Source: CAZQYB01 sp964582985 (lineage in GTDB: Bacteria > Planctomycetota > Phycisphaerae > Sedimentisphaerales > Anaerobacaceae). Taken from it: a DNA stretch of 64,000 nucleotides. Shown here piece by piece: positions 15,032 through 24,013 of the stretch. Location of the stretch: the NCBI GenBank assembly GCA_964582985.1, contig CAZOUM010000005.1, positions 1-64,000 on the forward strand, in the 5' to 3' direction. Under the pieces are notes generated by a model. It saw nothing but the letters and a program-made list of their open reading frames with translations. It was not told the origin of the DNA and did no database searches. Each line of letters opens with the position of its first letter. The first letter of the stretch is position 1. Both the position numbers and the translations under genes were made by a program.

Positions 15032-17491
15032 CTATTCAACCGGTTTGGTCGAGGGCTTTTCTGGCGTGGCTGGGGCCGGCTGTTTGTGCTCTTGCTTTTG
15101 AGGCTTTGCGCCGCCGAGGGCAACTGTCATCCGCCGCACGTACTCATTTGAGTCATGCTTTGCTGTCCAGTCCAGGACCTTGCGGAAACCTACATCCTGA
15201 GATTTGCCCAGAAGAAAAACAGCCATCAAGCGCACCGGCCAGTGAGTATCGTTCAGGTTCTCCGCCACTGCACTTATCAACTCATAGTCCAGCTCCAAAG
15301 AGGCTGCCCCGGCCATTGTGTGCACCTTGACAGTCCAGTCATCGTCGGTTGCCGCCCGTACCAATGCGGATTTCAACACAGCCGGCATCCAGCCGGCATA
15401 CTTGAATTTATAGAGAGGCTCACGATTCGCCATCGCCCGCTGCTCCATCAACAGGCCGGTAAACAGTTCTGCGCTTCTGATTTTTTGACCTTCTCGGCCT
15501 TTCGAGAGCAAATTGAGTCGGTTCTGCAGATATCTGCGGCTGAGTTCAACGCCCGGACGCTTCACTACCACTTTGACCGGTTCTACCGACATCAAGTTGC
15601 TGGTGACTTTGCCTTCGACAGTAGTTATGGGGTCAAGGTAAACGGTAAATTCTATATCCAAAGATGCCTGCGGATAGGTAAATAGTATGCGCCTGAGTTC
15701 GCCTGTCGCAAGCCGCACAGCAATCAGGATACTTCGACCCGGCTCAATAGGCGAAGCAGGGCGAATCTTCACCGATACCAGATTTGATATCTCCTTATCA
15801 AGGTCCCCGCTGATTTTCGCGCCGACCCGAATATTACCCTTAAACAACCCGTCATCAGATATGATTAGCGGCTCAGCAGAATTATTTGTAATCGCGACAG
15901 TCCCATCCAATTTGCTGCCGTAGTAAAACTCAATGCTCGACAGATTAAGCTGAACCGAGATTACTTTGTCGGGACTGACAAATGTCGGAACAACTGCTGC
16001 TCCGAAGCTGTTTTCTAACAACGACAGGACGATATTAGGGTCAATCGGTGCCGAATACCGCAAACCTTGCTCAGCCAAAATCTCTTTGGCACGCTCTGCC
16101 ACCAGTGAACCGGGGTCTGCTGCAACGGCCGATTTCAACATCTCAATCGCCGAATTTTGTTGCCCTTTAGCCAGTTGAATCTGAGCCAGTGTTAGAGCGG
16201 CAATTTGGCTTTGCTCATAATTACCGATAAGTGTCCTGGCCAGGTCGGTTTGGCCGTTCATAACAAGTGAATAGGCGAGAATCGCCGCCGCATTTGCCGA
16301 GCTCGGTTCGGTCGAGTAGGCCTTATTGGCCCATTCAAGTGCCTTGTTCGCATCCGGCAATGCAAAGCAATAAAACCACGCCAATTGCTCGTAATTCGCG
16401 GCTTGGGGCTGATAGTTTTCGACCTGCCGAACACCAATCGCGTTCGCAAGTGCTTTTTCTTCGGCTGCTCCAAGTATCTGATTTGCCTGATGCTCATCGC
16501 CAAGTCTCGCTGCTGCTTTGCCTGCTATGGCTTCCAGCAACAGGTCAAAACGTCCGCTTTGCCGCACGTCCGAAGCTATCTGCAGGCATTTGTTTTGGCT
16601 TCCCTGCGCATTGTAGCTGCTGATTGCCCACGGCAGATAAACGTAAGCAGGCAGCGCTTCAGACGGATACAGAAACCTGAACAAATCCGCACAGTATTCA
16701 TAGGCCTTCGCCGCCGTCTCGTAAAGCAGCAGTCTCTCACCATATTGCGCAAATGTCAGCGCTGTTTCCATATCGAGCGGGTTTTCGCGCAGTCCCAATC
16801 TCAGATACTCAAGATACATCGCCGGCCCTACCTGCTCTGGCGCAAGCTCGACCAGCTTCGCAAAGGCAAGCTTGTTGTACTTATTGCTGTTACAGGCCTG
16901 CATCAGGTAAAATTGAGCATTCTCCAGGTCGGTTTTTTCCACCATCAACAGGCCCAGAAGTGTAGCAAGCTCCGAATCTAAAACCCTGTTCTTGCCGCCC
17001 AGCTTCTCAAGCATCTCTTTAATAGTGTTTTCTCGTTCTTCCCGGGAGTTTAGCTGTCCGAGAAGATAGGAAACCGCCTTTCTTATCACCTCAAGGTCAG
17101 CGGTTTCACTCACATAGCTTGTAAGCAAATGAGACACCAGTTCGGCACGCTGACCCACAGGCCCTCGACAGGCCAGCTTAATCATCTCCGGCAGAACGTA
17201 ATTGGCTCTGCTGTCCAGATTCCTCGCGGCAAATAAGAAGATAATCGCCTGCTCGACCTCTCCAGCCGACAGGTCGTCGGTGTTGGCCATCTCATAAGCT
17301 ATTTCGTAGAATTTCTGACCAACAGACGGCGAAAAGAGCTGCTCTGCCGGTGGCTGCACACCACCTGCAGAACCTGTCTCTGCCAGGACGCAGACCGACC
17401 ACGAACTGAGGACAAGTCCACAGACCGCAAGCGCACACGCCACACGTGCCCAAGTGCGCTTGTGCTTCGCTGCTTTTGTGTTCTTGAGCAT
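15032..17491 (-). CDS. Exported TPR/HEAT-repeat protein
   Basis: An 819-residue protein of unknown role. It starts with a basic region and a hydrophobic signal (ARVACALAVCGLVLSSWSVCVLA). Helical TPR-like repeats run from about residue 60 to 480 (for example AANYEQLAWFYCFALPDANKALEWANKAY). A beta-rich region follows at about 500-680 (VQLNLSSIEFYYGSKLDGTVAI), then HEAT-like helices near 720-790. The C-terminus is a proline/lysine-rich tail. It probably scaffolds protein contacts in the periplasm. No domain with a known enzyme activity is visible. Confidence 0.65.
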   Translation of the reverse strand: MLKNTKAAKHKRTWARVACALAVCGLVLSSWSVCVLAETGSAGGVQPPAEQLFSPSVGQKFYEIAYEMANTDDLSAGEVEQAIIFLFAARNLDSRANYVLPEMIKLACRGPVGQRAELVSHLLTSYVSETADLEVIRKAVSYLLGQLNSREERENTIKEMLEKLGGKNRVLDSELATLLGLLMVEKTDLENAQFYLMQACNSNKYNKLAFAKLVELAPEQVGPAMYLEYLRLGLRENPLDMETALTFAQYGERLLLYETAAKAYEYCADLFRFLYPSEALPAYVYLPWAISSYNAQGSQNKCLQIASDVRQSGRFDLLLEAIAGKAAARLGDEHQANQILGAAEEKALANAIGVRQVENYQPQAANYEQLAWFYCFALPDANKALEWANKAYSTEPSSANAAAILAYSLVMNGQTDLARTLIGNYEQSQIAALTLAQIQLAKGQQNSAIEMLKSAVAADPGSLVAERAKEILAEQGLRYSAPIDPNIVLSLLENSFGAAVVPTFVSPDKVISVQLNLSSIEFYYGSKLDGTVAITNNSAEPLIISDDGLFKGNIRVGAKISGDLDKEISNLVSVKIRPASPIEPGRSILIAVRLATGELRRILFTYPQASLDIEFTVYLDPITTVEGKVTSNLMSVEPVKVVVKRPGVELSRRYLQNRLNLLSKGREGQKIRSAELFTGLLMEQRAMANREPLYKFKYAGWMPAVLKSALVRAATDDDWTVKVHTMAGAASLELDYELISAVAENLNDTHWPVRLMAVFLLGKSQDVGFRKVLDWTAKHDSNEYVRRMTVALGGAKPQKQEHKQPAPATPEKPSTKPVE

Positions 17492-17782
17492 TTATGTCTC
17501 CAGCAAAGCCCGAAAAACGCCCTTTAATAAATATACTTTCGGACGATTACCCTTCTTGCTTTACCCCGTTAGAAATTTTTGCTTTTCGTATGATATTATT
17601 AGCTCGGTCCGAAGTTTCTAAAGGGATTACGTAGAATCATAATCGAAGTTGGGGATTTTCTTTGATTCGGTGCTGTTTTGCAATCAGTGATACGTATCTG
17701 AGTTCCATATTATCTTCTACACGCCCCCCCTGCCACTGCGCCACATGGTCCTATAAATAAAGACCCCGCGTATCGAAGCGGT
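17492..17782. other. Gene-free stretch upstream of the TPR gene
   Basis: It holds the putative promoter region of the minus-strand TPR gene and the 3' flank of murJ with a terminator-like hairpin at 17761-17784. Nothing else was recognised. Confidence 0.5.
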
Positions 17783-17784
17783 CT
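17761..17784 (-). terminator. Hairpin at the murJ stop codon
   Basis: AGACC at 17761-17765 pairs with GGTCT at 17780-17784, with T-rich DNA on the far side of each arm (TTTATTTA on the minus strand, ATTTTTCT on the plus strand). The stem is short and reaches the stop codon, so this is a moderate call. Confidence 0.4.
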
Positions 17785-19384
17785 ATTTTTCTATTGACTG
17801 TTGTTTTCGGCCGGTCAGCAAAGAAAGTACCTCGATATGCAGCAATTTTGCCGCCAGCAGGTACGCGCCTGCCGCTGAAGGCACTACAACAGCAAGCCTT
17901 AGAATGTTGCACCACCTGTTGTCGGGCAGTTTCGCCATTAAGAACAGGATTCCGGCTCCCACCAAATACATAATGGCGGTTGCAAGAACTGTCTTAATTA
18001 ACGTAGCCCAAAACCCGTCCAATATCGAATGACCTAACCTCTTCTGAAGTACCGCAACAAGGATTACCACCTGTAGGTATGAGCATATTGCTGTTGCACA
18101 GGCCAGTCCGGCAAGTCCCAGGTACCATATCAGGGTCAGGTTCAGTAAGAAGTTTGCAAAGACAGCTATCAAGGCGCTTCGCATCGGTGTTTTCGAATCC
18201 TGCATCGAATAGAACGCCCTGGCAAGAATCTGCTGAGCAAAGTATCCACACAATCCCAAGGCATAGAAGCCCAACGTTCGCACCACCATAGCTGTGTCTT
18301 TATTGGTGAACCTGCCGTGTTCAAACGCAGCCGAAATGAGCGGCTCGGCCACCATTAGCAAGCCCACAGTTGCCGGAACCGCGACAAATATGGTCCCACG
18401 CATGCCTTTAGATATAATTGCTCGCAGCGCCGCAAAGTCCTTCCTGGCGGCATCACTACTCATCACCGGAAATATCGCAGTTGCCAGCGATATGCCCAAA
18501 ACCCCCAACGGCAGTTGGTAGAGACGTTGGGCGTAATACAAATGCGATACCGAGCCACGCCACATTGGGTATCTAATCTGGGCGCCCAGGAACTCAAAAA
18601 ACTGTCCTTTTTCTTCCGAGCCTGAAAACCACCACGCTATCAGGTCGTCGGCAAGTGTGTTTATCTGTGTTACTGTCAGACCTAATATCATCGGCCCCAT
18701 CAGCAGCAGTATCTTCCTGAATGACTCCGAATGAACCTCCCACGCCGGTCGAATCGAAACACCTGCGCGTCGAAGCGGCCAAATCTGCATCGCTACCTGG
18801 ACTATCCCCGCGGCAAGAACCGCAACAGCAACACAAAAAACCTGCTCCCGCGCCTGCAGACCAAATGTCCAGCCGGTCACAACGACGGTGCCAATAATGA
18901 AGATATTCAGTACGATTGGCGCCGCAGCCGGCGAGGCAAAGTGCCTATGAACATTCAGAATACCTGCCAGCATCGCAACCATACATACGAACAACATATA
19001 CGGCAGCATTATTGAACTCAACGACAGTATCAGTTCCGTTTCGCTCGTTCGGGCAAAGAACTTGTAATAAAGCCAGATGCCGGCCTCGCCCACCAGCACC
19101 AGAGCCGCCAAAATCATAAACAGAACGGTCACAACCGTATTGGCCAGCTTCGCCGCCTGTTCGCGGTCTTTGTAAAGTGCTTCACTATAAACCGGAATAA
19201 ACGAGGCCGAAGCCGCCCCCTCGCCAAAAAGCCTTCTGCTAAGATTGGGAATCCTGAACGCGATAATCCAGGCGTCAAACAACCCGCTGGCACCGAAGAA
19301 ATGCCCATACGTGATGTCCCGCACCAGTCCAAACACCCTGCTGACCGCCGTAAGAGATGCAATCTGTCTGAAGCCTTTTATCAT
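17783..19384 (-). CDS. murJ: Lipid II flippase MurJ (MviN)
   Basis: A 533-residue polytopic membrane protein of the MOP superfamily. It is thought to move the peptidoglycan precursor lipid II across the inner membrane. The N-terminus (ASLTAVSRVFGLVRDITYGHFFG) and the RIPNLSRRLFGEGAASASFIPVY segment are hallmark MurJ sequences, including the conserved arginines of the central cavity. About 14 membrane segments can be counted. It lies 37 bases downstream of rodA on the same strand, so lipid II flipping and glycan polymerisation are encoded together. This indicates a peptidoglycan-making cell. Confidence 0.93.
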   Translation of the reverse strand: MIKGFRQIASLTAVSRVFGLVRDITYGHFFGASGLFDAWIIAFRIPNLSRRLFGEGAASASFIPVYSEALYKDREQAAKLANTVVTVLFMILAALVLVGEAGIWLYYKFFARTSETELILSLSSIMLPYMLFVCMVAMLAGILNVHRHFASPAAAPIVLNIFIIGTVVVTGWTFGLQAREQVFCVAVAVLAAGIVQVAMQIWPLRRAGVSIRPAWEVHSESFRKILLLMGPMILGLTVTQINTLADDLIAWWFSGSEEKGQFFEFLGAQIRYPMWRGSVSHLYYAQRLYQLPLGVLGISLATAIFPVMSSDAARKDFAALRAIISKGMRGTIFVAVPATVGLLMVAEPLISAAFEHGRFTNKDTAMVVRTLGFYALGLCGYFAQQILARAFYSMQDSKTPMRSALIAVFANFLLNLTLIWYLGLAGLACATAICSYLQVVILVAVLQKRLGHSILDGFWATLIKTVLATAIMYLVGAGILFLMAKLPDNRWCNILRLAVVVPSAAGAYLLAAKLLHIEVLSLLTGRKQQSIEK

Positions 19385-19421
19385 TTCGTCTCTCGTGGTT
19401 CGTTGTCCGAGTCACGATCCA

Positions 19422-20678
19422 CTATCCGAACGGTTTTTTCGCTACGCTGAAAGGTCTGCACCGCCCGATGTTATTTAGTAGTCCCAGAGCCATCATACTG
19501 ACCAGCAGGCTCGAACCCCCGTAACTGACCAACGGCAAAGTCAGGCCCGTAATCGGCATCAGCCCCACTGTCATACTCACATTCACGATGACCTCAACTG
19601 CAAACATCGCCACGATACCAATCGCCACCAATCTGCCGAACGGGTCGGTATTGTTTCCCGCAACCTCCAGACCGCACCCAATAATGACCACATAAAGACC
19701 CAGCAGACCCAAACAGCCCACAAAGCCCCATTGATGGGCGATGATAGCGAATATGAAGTCGTTGTGCCTTGCCGGCAGAAAATTGTACTTGATAAAAGGC
19801 CCCCGCCGAAAACCATATCCGGTCGCTTCACCGGAGGCAACCGCAAGTTTCGAACGCAGCAGGTGATAGCCCCAGTCATCATTCCACTGCTTCTTACTGA
19901 ACTTCTTACCGACCAGAGTCCTGCCGAGTATCGGATACCGCTCGGCCTTCTCTTGAAACCATTCGTTCTGCAGCAGCACGCTGCTTATTCTGGTCCGCTG
20001 ATAAGGCTTCATTTTATGCCACAGCAGCGGACTAATTAGCAGTGACATAAGTATTACAATAAGCAGATGCTTGACCTTTGCCCCGGCAACAAAGAGCATA
20101 ACAAAGAAGATTGGCGTCATCAGCAGCACGGTGCCCAGGTCCGGCTCGAGAAGAATCAGGACCATCGGCAGCACGGTCAGAAGAAAAGGGCCGACAAGAG
20201 CAGTGAAGTTTCGGTAGTTACTACGGTAGCGCAGATACCAGGCCAAGGCCAGGATATAAGCCAGCTTGCAAAATTCCGATGGCTGCACCGCGGGCAGTGA
20301 CCGGCCGCCTATACTGACTCGAAGCCATCTCCGCGCACCATTGACCACCGGAACAAACGGAATATCTACGAACTTATCGAGCAGCAGCACGCCAAGAAGC
20401 AGCAGCACAAAGGCGTATATCCAATAGCTTATTGCGCCAAATCGGCGGTAGTTGAACAGATTAGCTGCAATAAAACCGGCCACGCCGACCATCGCGAAAA
20501 CAGCCTGTTTTTTCCACAAATCTCCGATACCACCGACCCGGCTCGCAGCGCTGGGCTCTGCAGGGTGGCTGGCTGAGTATATTGCTGCTATCCCAACCGC
20601 TATCAGGCCAAGAGCAGCCGCCAGCAGTGCGAATCTGACAAGAAGCAGCCGTCCTTTCAGAAAATTGTGCATATGCAT
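19422..20678 (-). CDS. rodA: SEDS peptidoglycan polymerase RodA (or FtsW)
   Basis: A SEDS-family protein with ten or so membrane segments. LQPSEF-type (VQPSEFCKLAYILALAWYLR), EPDLGTVLLM and TGLTLPLVSYGGSS motifs are all present; the first contains the catalytic-loop region and the last is the family signature. SEDS proteins polymerise glycan strands from lipid II. RodA (elongation) is favoured over FtsW because of the LVSYGGSS context and the absence of division genes next to it, but the two cannot be separated securely. The frame extends to a TTG at 20726; ATG 20678 gives the usual short cytoplasmic start. murJ follows. Confidence 0.82.
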   Translation of the reverse strand: MHMHNFLKGRLLLVRFALLAAALGLIAVGIAAIYSASHPAEPSAASRVGGIGDLWKKQAVFAMVGVAGFIAANLFNYRRFGAISYWIYAFVLLLLGVLLLDKFVDIPFVPVVNGARRWLRVSIGGRSLPAVQPSEFCKLAYILALAWYLRYRSNYRNFTALVGPFLLTVLPMVLILLEPDLGTVLLMTPIFFVMLFVAGAKVKHLLIVILMSLLISPLLWHKMKPYQRTRISSVLLQNEWFQEKAERYPILGRTLVGKKFSKKQWNDDWGYHLLRSKLAVASGEATGYGFRRGPFIKYNFLPARHNDFIFAIIAHQWGFVGCLGLLGLYVVIIGCGLEVAGNNTDPFGRLVAIGIVAMFAVEVIVNVSMTVGLMPITGLTLPLVSYGGSSLLVSMMALGLLNNIGRCRPFSVAKKPFG

Positions 20679-21226
20679 AGTGGGAAAATACCAAAATCCA
20701 GCCAAAATTGCACATACAAACCGCAAAATCGCAAAAAAACCGGCTTCTTACCGCCGAAAGCCAATAACAGGGCCGAAAGACTGAAAACTGCGCAGAAGGG
20801 CCAACTTGCCCAAATTAACAGGCCAAAGACGCTTCCCGGGACCCCGTTTCTACTATTGTGTTCATATTTTACAATTTCTTTAATTTTTTTTGTATTTTTT
20901 GCATTTTTTTCTTGATTTGTACCACGGCCTGTGATAGGATACATTCAGCCTTCACCAATACTAACGTTGTGTGTTATAGTCGTTGTAACACACCATTTTC
21001 GCCGTTTGGCGGGAAAGGAGGAGATGGACGAGTAGAAATAATTTCTCCAACGGCCATTCCTGCCGGCCGAGGCGCTCTGTTCAATTAAAGTTTCGGTATA
21101 TCGAACAAGCGCCGCACAACGACGAGTTTTTTCTTTTTGGGCAGGAGCAAGTTGTTAATTAGCAAAACCAAGATGGTGCAGAGTGTGTGGCTCTGCAAAA
21201 GAAGAAGAGAAAGGAAGGGTTAAGTT
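20679..21226. other. Divergent gene-free region with long leader
   Basis: This region separates rodA from the dockerin-like gene. Beyond the promoter at 20912-20940 it contains an 8-base inverted repeat (GTGTGTTA 20969-20976 and TAACACAC 20986-20993), a small CGCC/GGCG hairpin followed by AAAGGAGGAG and a three-codon ATG frame near 21022, and a GCAGAG/CTCTGC hairpin at about 21177-21195 before the gene. No known riboswitch was recognised. Confidence 0.45.
20912..20940 (+). promoter_or_regulatory. Candidate sigma-70 promoter for the dockerin-like gene
   Basis: TTGATT at 20912-20917 and TAGGAT at 20935-20940 are 17 bases apart. The implied untranslated leader is about 280 bases long. Confidence 0.4.
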
Positions 21227-22057
21227 ATGAAAAAGATTGTTTGTGCTTTGGTTGTGCTGATACTCGCCGTGCCGGCTTCGGCAGCGGTGACCATTACTGC
21301 CGTGCAGCCGGTGATAGGCGAGCCGAATGTTCTCATCGGCTACGAATGCACTGAAGGCGATGTCGTTCGTTGTTTCGGCCTGGACATCCAGCTCGACAAC
21401 GACGAGACGATTACTGCCGTGGAATGCCTCAGCGACGACTACTATGTCAATCCGCAGAAGTTCACCTATAGCGGTGTTACGCCGGACTATGGAGTCATTC
21501 CGTGCCTTTGTACTGCCGACGACGGCCTTTTACCGGGCCTTGATTCAAACGGCATTACAATTGCCATGTGCTCGCTCTATGCTGACAACGACCCGGACCA
21601 CAACGTGCCACCGGCAACCAGCAGCGGCCTTGTCAGGATCACCGTCAGCGGCTCGTGTTGTATCACATTCGCCGATAACGGCAGACTCGGCACCTCGAAT
21701 TTAGAGGACAACAGCCCGGCTAACCCCACCCTGCCGAATGACCCATGTTTGTGCGTGGACGCTGGCTGCCAGTGCTGGGGTGACATCGTCGGGGCTTCGG
21801 GTCCGAACCCGGATGGCATAGTCTCCATGGCCGACGTAGGGGCATTTATGGGTTTTCTGGGCCCATTTGGTCCTCCCTTCAATGCTGGGCCAGTACCCCC
21901 CGGAATGGAGTGTTTGGATCTCGCCGGTGCGGCCAGCCCAGTACCCGATGGTGTGCTCAGTATGGCCGATCTGGGAGCAATGATGGGCTTTCTGGGCCCA
22001 TATGGTCCTCCCTTTAATTCGGGCACCTGTATGCCTGCACCACCGACTGGTCCGTAA
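21227..22057 (+). CDS. Secreted protein with dockerin-like C-terminal repeats
   Basis: A 276-residue exported protein with signal peptide MKKIVCALVVLILAVPASA. A beta-rich, cohesin-like region occupies residues 20-175 (PVIGEPNVLIGYECTEGD, VRITVSGSCCITFADNG). Two C-terminal repeats follow, DIVGASGPNPDGIVSMADVG and DLAGAASPVPDGVLSMADLG, each with the loop of a dockerin type I/EF-hand calcium site and then the same GFLGP-GPPFN tail. Such proteins are plentiful in Phycisphaerae. The repeats may attach the protein to a surface complex. The start has AAGGAAGGG just upstream. Confidence 0.78.
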   Translation: MKKIVCALVVLILAVPASAAVTITAVQPVIGEPNVLIGYECTEGDVVRCFGLDIQLDNDETITAVECLSDDYYVNPQKFTYSGVTPDYGVIPCLCTADDGLLPGLDSNGITIAMCSLYADNDPDHNVPPATSSGLVRITVSGSCCITFADNGRLGTSNLEDNSPANPTLPNDPCLCVDAGCQCWGDIVGASGPNPDGIVSMADVGAFMGFLGPFGPPFNAGPVPPGMECLDLAGAASPVPDGVLSMADLGAMMGFLGPYGPPFNSGTCMPAPPTGP

Positions 22058-22155
22058 TGGTTGGAGCAGAAGTTGAAAGATTGTTATTGGTGGTCTATAG
22101 AACTCTATAGGCTGTAAAATGTGTTTATTATTTAGTGATTAGGGGGAGTATGATT

Positions 22156-22698
22156 ATGAAAAAGTTACTTGTGTTTTTGACAATTTTAGCAATGGCTGGT
22201 GTTGCGAACGCCGCTGTGATTGACATCCTGGTGAACGGTGGAGAGTGGACGGGCGAAGACGTGAAGCCCAGTGATATTATCACCGTCATTTGGGTAAACG
22301 ACCTGGCGTATCAGTATGGTGGCTTCGGCGAGTTCACTATTAACGTCAGCAACGGTGATTATGTGGCAGATACCGGATACATTAATCCGGCTCTCAGCTT
22401 GGGCTCTATAGCGGTTACCCCCAAAGACGGGGGGGGCATGGACGTATTACTAACCGGCACGGCGATGCCGCTGCCGGAAGATATTCTGGCAAGCTGGGAT
22501 TTCCACGTTCCCGAGTACAAAGTGGAGTCCGACTACATCATCATTGACCCGGTTTTGGGCCCCTATATGAGCGTATATGCTGCTCCGGGTCCGGATGACA
22601 ACCTGCCCTACGTCGTGTTGCACGTAATTCCGGAGCCGATGACCATTGCTTTACTTGGTCTCGGTGGTCTGTTCCTGGTGCGTCGTCGTCGCAAATAA
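22156..22698 (+). CDS. PEP-CTERM sorting-domain protein
   Basis: A 180-residue exported protein with an N-terminal signal (KKLLVFLTILAMAGVANA) and a C-terminal sorting domain: VIPEP, a hydrophobic helix (TIALLGLGGLFLV) and RRRRK. PEP-CTERM proteins are processed by exosortase and usually sent to the outer surface or extracellular polysaccharide. The middle is beta-rich with no known domain. GTG 22135 and ATG 22150 also open the frame, but AGGGGGAG at 22141-22148 best serves ATG 22156. A strong terminator follows the gene. It lies about 100 bases after the dockerin-like gene. Confidence 0.88.
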   Translation: MKKLLVFLTILAMAGVANAAVIDILVNGGEWTGEDVKPSDIITVIWVNDLAYQYGGFGEFTINVSNGDYVADTGYINPALSLGSIAVTPKDGGGMDVLLTGTAMPLPEDILASWDFHVPEYKVESDYIIIDPVLGPYMSVYAAPGPDDNLPYVVLHVIPEPMTIALLGLGGLFLVRRRRK

Positions 22699-22731
22699 GA
22701 CGCGGCAGATGCCAACAAAGTTAGTTGTTAA

Positions 22732-22763
22732 AGAGGCAGGTCTTCTGACTTGCCTCTTTTTTT
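22732..22763 (+). terminator. Rho-independent terminator after the PEP-CTERM gene
   Basis: An 11-base-pair stem (AGAGGCAGGTC with GACTTGCCTCT, one G-U pair) closes a TTCT loop and runs into seven T. Confidence 0.92.
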
Positions 22764-22827
22764 ATTGTAAGTTCGTAGTGTCCCGGTTAAAATACTTCAA
22801 TTGTCCATTGCAGATGGGAGTCGGATT

Positions 22828-23331
22828 GTGAGACAGTTAGTTTTGTCGGCTGTGTGTGGTGTTATCGCGCTGGCCTTTGTCGGCTGTCAGGGCCGGTCGG
22901 TTCTGCCGCCGGACATTGCCGGGACATGGAAAGCTTACGATTCGCCGTGGAAAATAGTACTCTCGCCGGACGGAAAAGTCGCATCGGCGGTTATCCCTAT
23001 GGGCCGAGTCGAAATCAGGCCCAACCGGACGACGAAAGTTGAACTCAGGGGCGGAGGTATAAGCACTTACAAAGTGGGAGATTGTACAGTTGACTATACT
23101 CCCGAAACACGTGAGCTGTTTGTCAGTGTGGACGTTCAGGAGTTTCACATTGTCCTTATGGACAAACGGCTGGACAGCAATATCATGTACTATCTTGTTG
23201 GAGAGGTTTCTAAAGACGGTAAAATCTGGGAGCCGAATTTTATAGAGGTTTTCGGTTACGGGACGCGTCTCGCTAAAGACCCAAACGATTTATCTGCTAC
23301 GCCATTAACATTCGAGAAGGTCAAAGATTGA
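22828..23331 (+). CDS. Small putative lipoprotein
   Basis: A 167-residue protein I do not recognise by name. After VRQLVLSAVCGVIALAFVGC, whose end works as a lipobox, the mature part begins GTWKAYDSPWKIVLSPDGKV, like lipocalin-type or copper-resistance-like barrels that measure or bind small ligands. TTG 22801 opens the frame, but GTG 22828 has GGGAG seven bases upstream. It ends 14 bases from the convergent pseudopilin gene. Confidence 0.65.
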   Translation: MRQLVLSAVCGVIALAFVGCQGRSVLPPDIAGTWKAYDSPWKIVLSPDGKVASAVIPMGRVEIRPNRTTKVELRGGGISTYKVGDCTVDYTPETRELFVSVDVQEFHIVLMDKRLDSNIMYYLVGEVSKDGKIWEPNFIEVFGYGTRLAKDPNDLSATPLTFEKVKD

Positions 23332-23345
23332 GGCACAAAGCCGCG

Positions 23346-23834
23346 CTAATAATCGTAATAACGTACGTTGTGTTTGTCGGTCCCCGGCCAATCGAGTCGA
23401 ATTTCTTTTGTGGGCGGCTTATAAATCCAGCCGTAGGTGCCACTGGCAGAATCTGGAAAGGGCTCATTTGGGAGCGTTCTTATGGTCGCTCTTTTGTTGA
23501 AAGAGTTTTCAGGCATCTTTGAGAGATAAGGGCCGTAAGGAAAGTCGTCTGATTTGGTAGCTGCGGACTGGCCTATTACGCTGGTGTAATAGAGCATTTG
23601 GTCGGGTATCATGAAGCCTGGTAACGGATTTGCCCCTATGTAGCCCGGCGCAAGGCCGTTGTGCTGAGCGGCGTAGTACTCTATCTGTTGACGCAGAATT
23701 TGCAGATTGCCCTTTGCGGCTGCCTCTTTGGCCTGCTGCGAATGAGACTGAAATTGTGGGACAACGATAGCTGCCAGAATACCCAGAATGGCCACTACTA
23801 TCAGAATCTCGACAAGTGAAAATCCTCTTCTCAT
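23346..23834 (-). CDS. Type II secretion-type pseudopilin (GspG-like)
   Basis: A 162-residue prepilin-like protein. The class III leader RRG is followed by FSLVEILIVVAILGILAAIV, with the conserved glutamate at position +5 and the long hydrophobic helix. A pseudopilin globular domain follows (PQFQSHSQQAKEAAAKGNLQ). A prepilin peptidase should cut after the glycine. It could be part of a type II secretion or type IV pilus-like system, but no other such gene is near. The frame starts at 23876; ATG 23834 gives the normal MRRGF start with GGAA upstream. Confidence 0.88.
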   Translation of the reverse strand: MRRGFSLVEILIVVAILGILAAIVVPQFQSHSQQAKEAAAKGNLQILRQQIEYYAAQHNGLAPGYIGANPLPGFMIPDQMLYYTSVIGQSAATKSDDFPYGPYLSKMPENSFNKRATIRTLPNEPFPDSASGTYGWIYKPPTKEIRLDWPGTDKHNVRYYDY

Positions 23835-24013
23835 TTTCCGTTCCGTAAGTTTCTCGTCCGTTGCCCGGAAGCGCACTATTGGCGCTCTAACAACCTGTTT
23901 CCTTATCGACTCAAACAGCCCGGCACTTGACTTGACCAGATGTGTTATAGGACTACTGCTCTGCCGGAAAATGGATTGATTGCTTTTATTGCCGCCGCGT
24001 GCCGGGTACTTGA

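Noticed and set aside
21022..21033. Three-codon frame after AAAGGAGGAG as a real leader peptide
   Set aside because: The spacing between the ribosome binding site and ATG is too short, and three codons cannot be supported without conservation.
21177..21226. Possible cyclic-di-GMP riboswitch before the dockerin-like gene
   Set aside because: The GCAAAACCA word and a hairpin are present, but the conserved GEMM core and the second-helix elements are missing.
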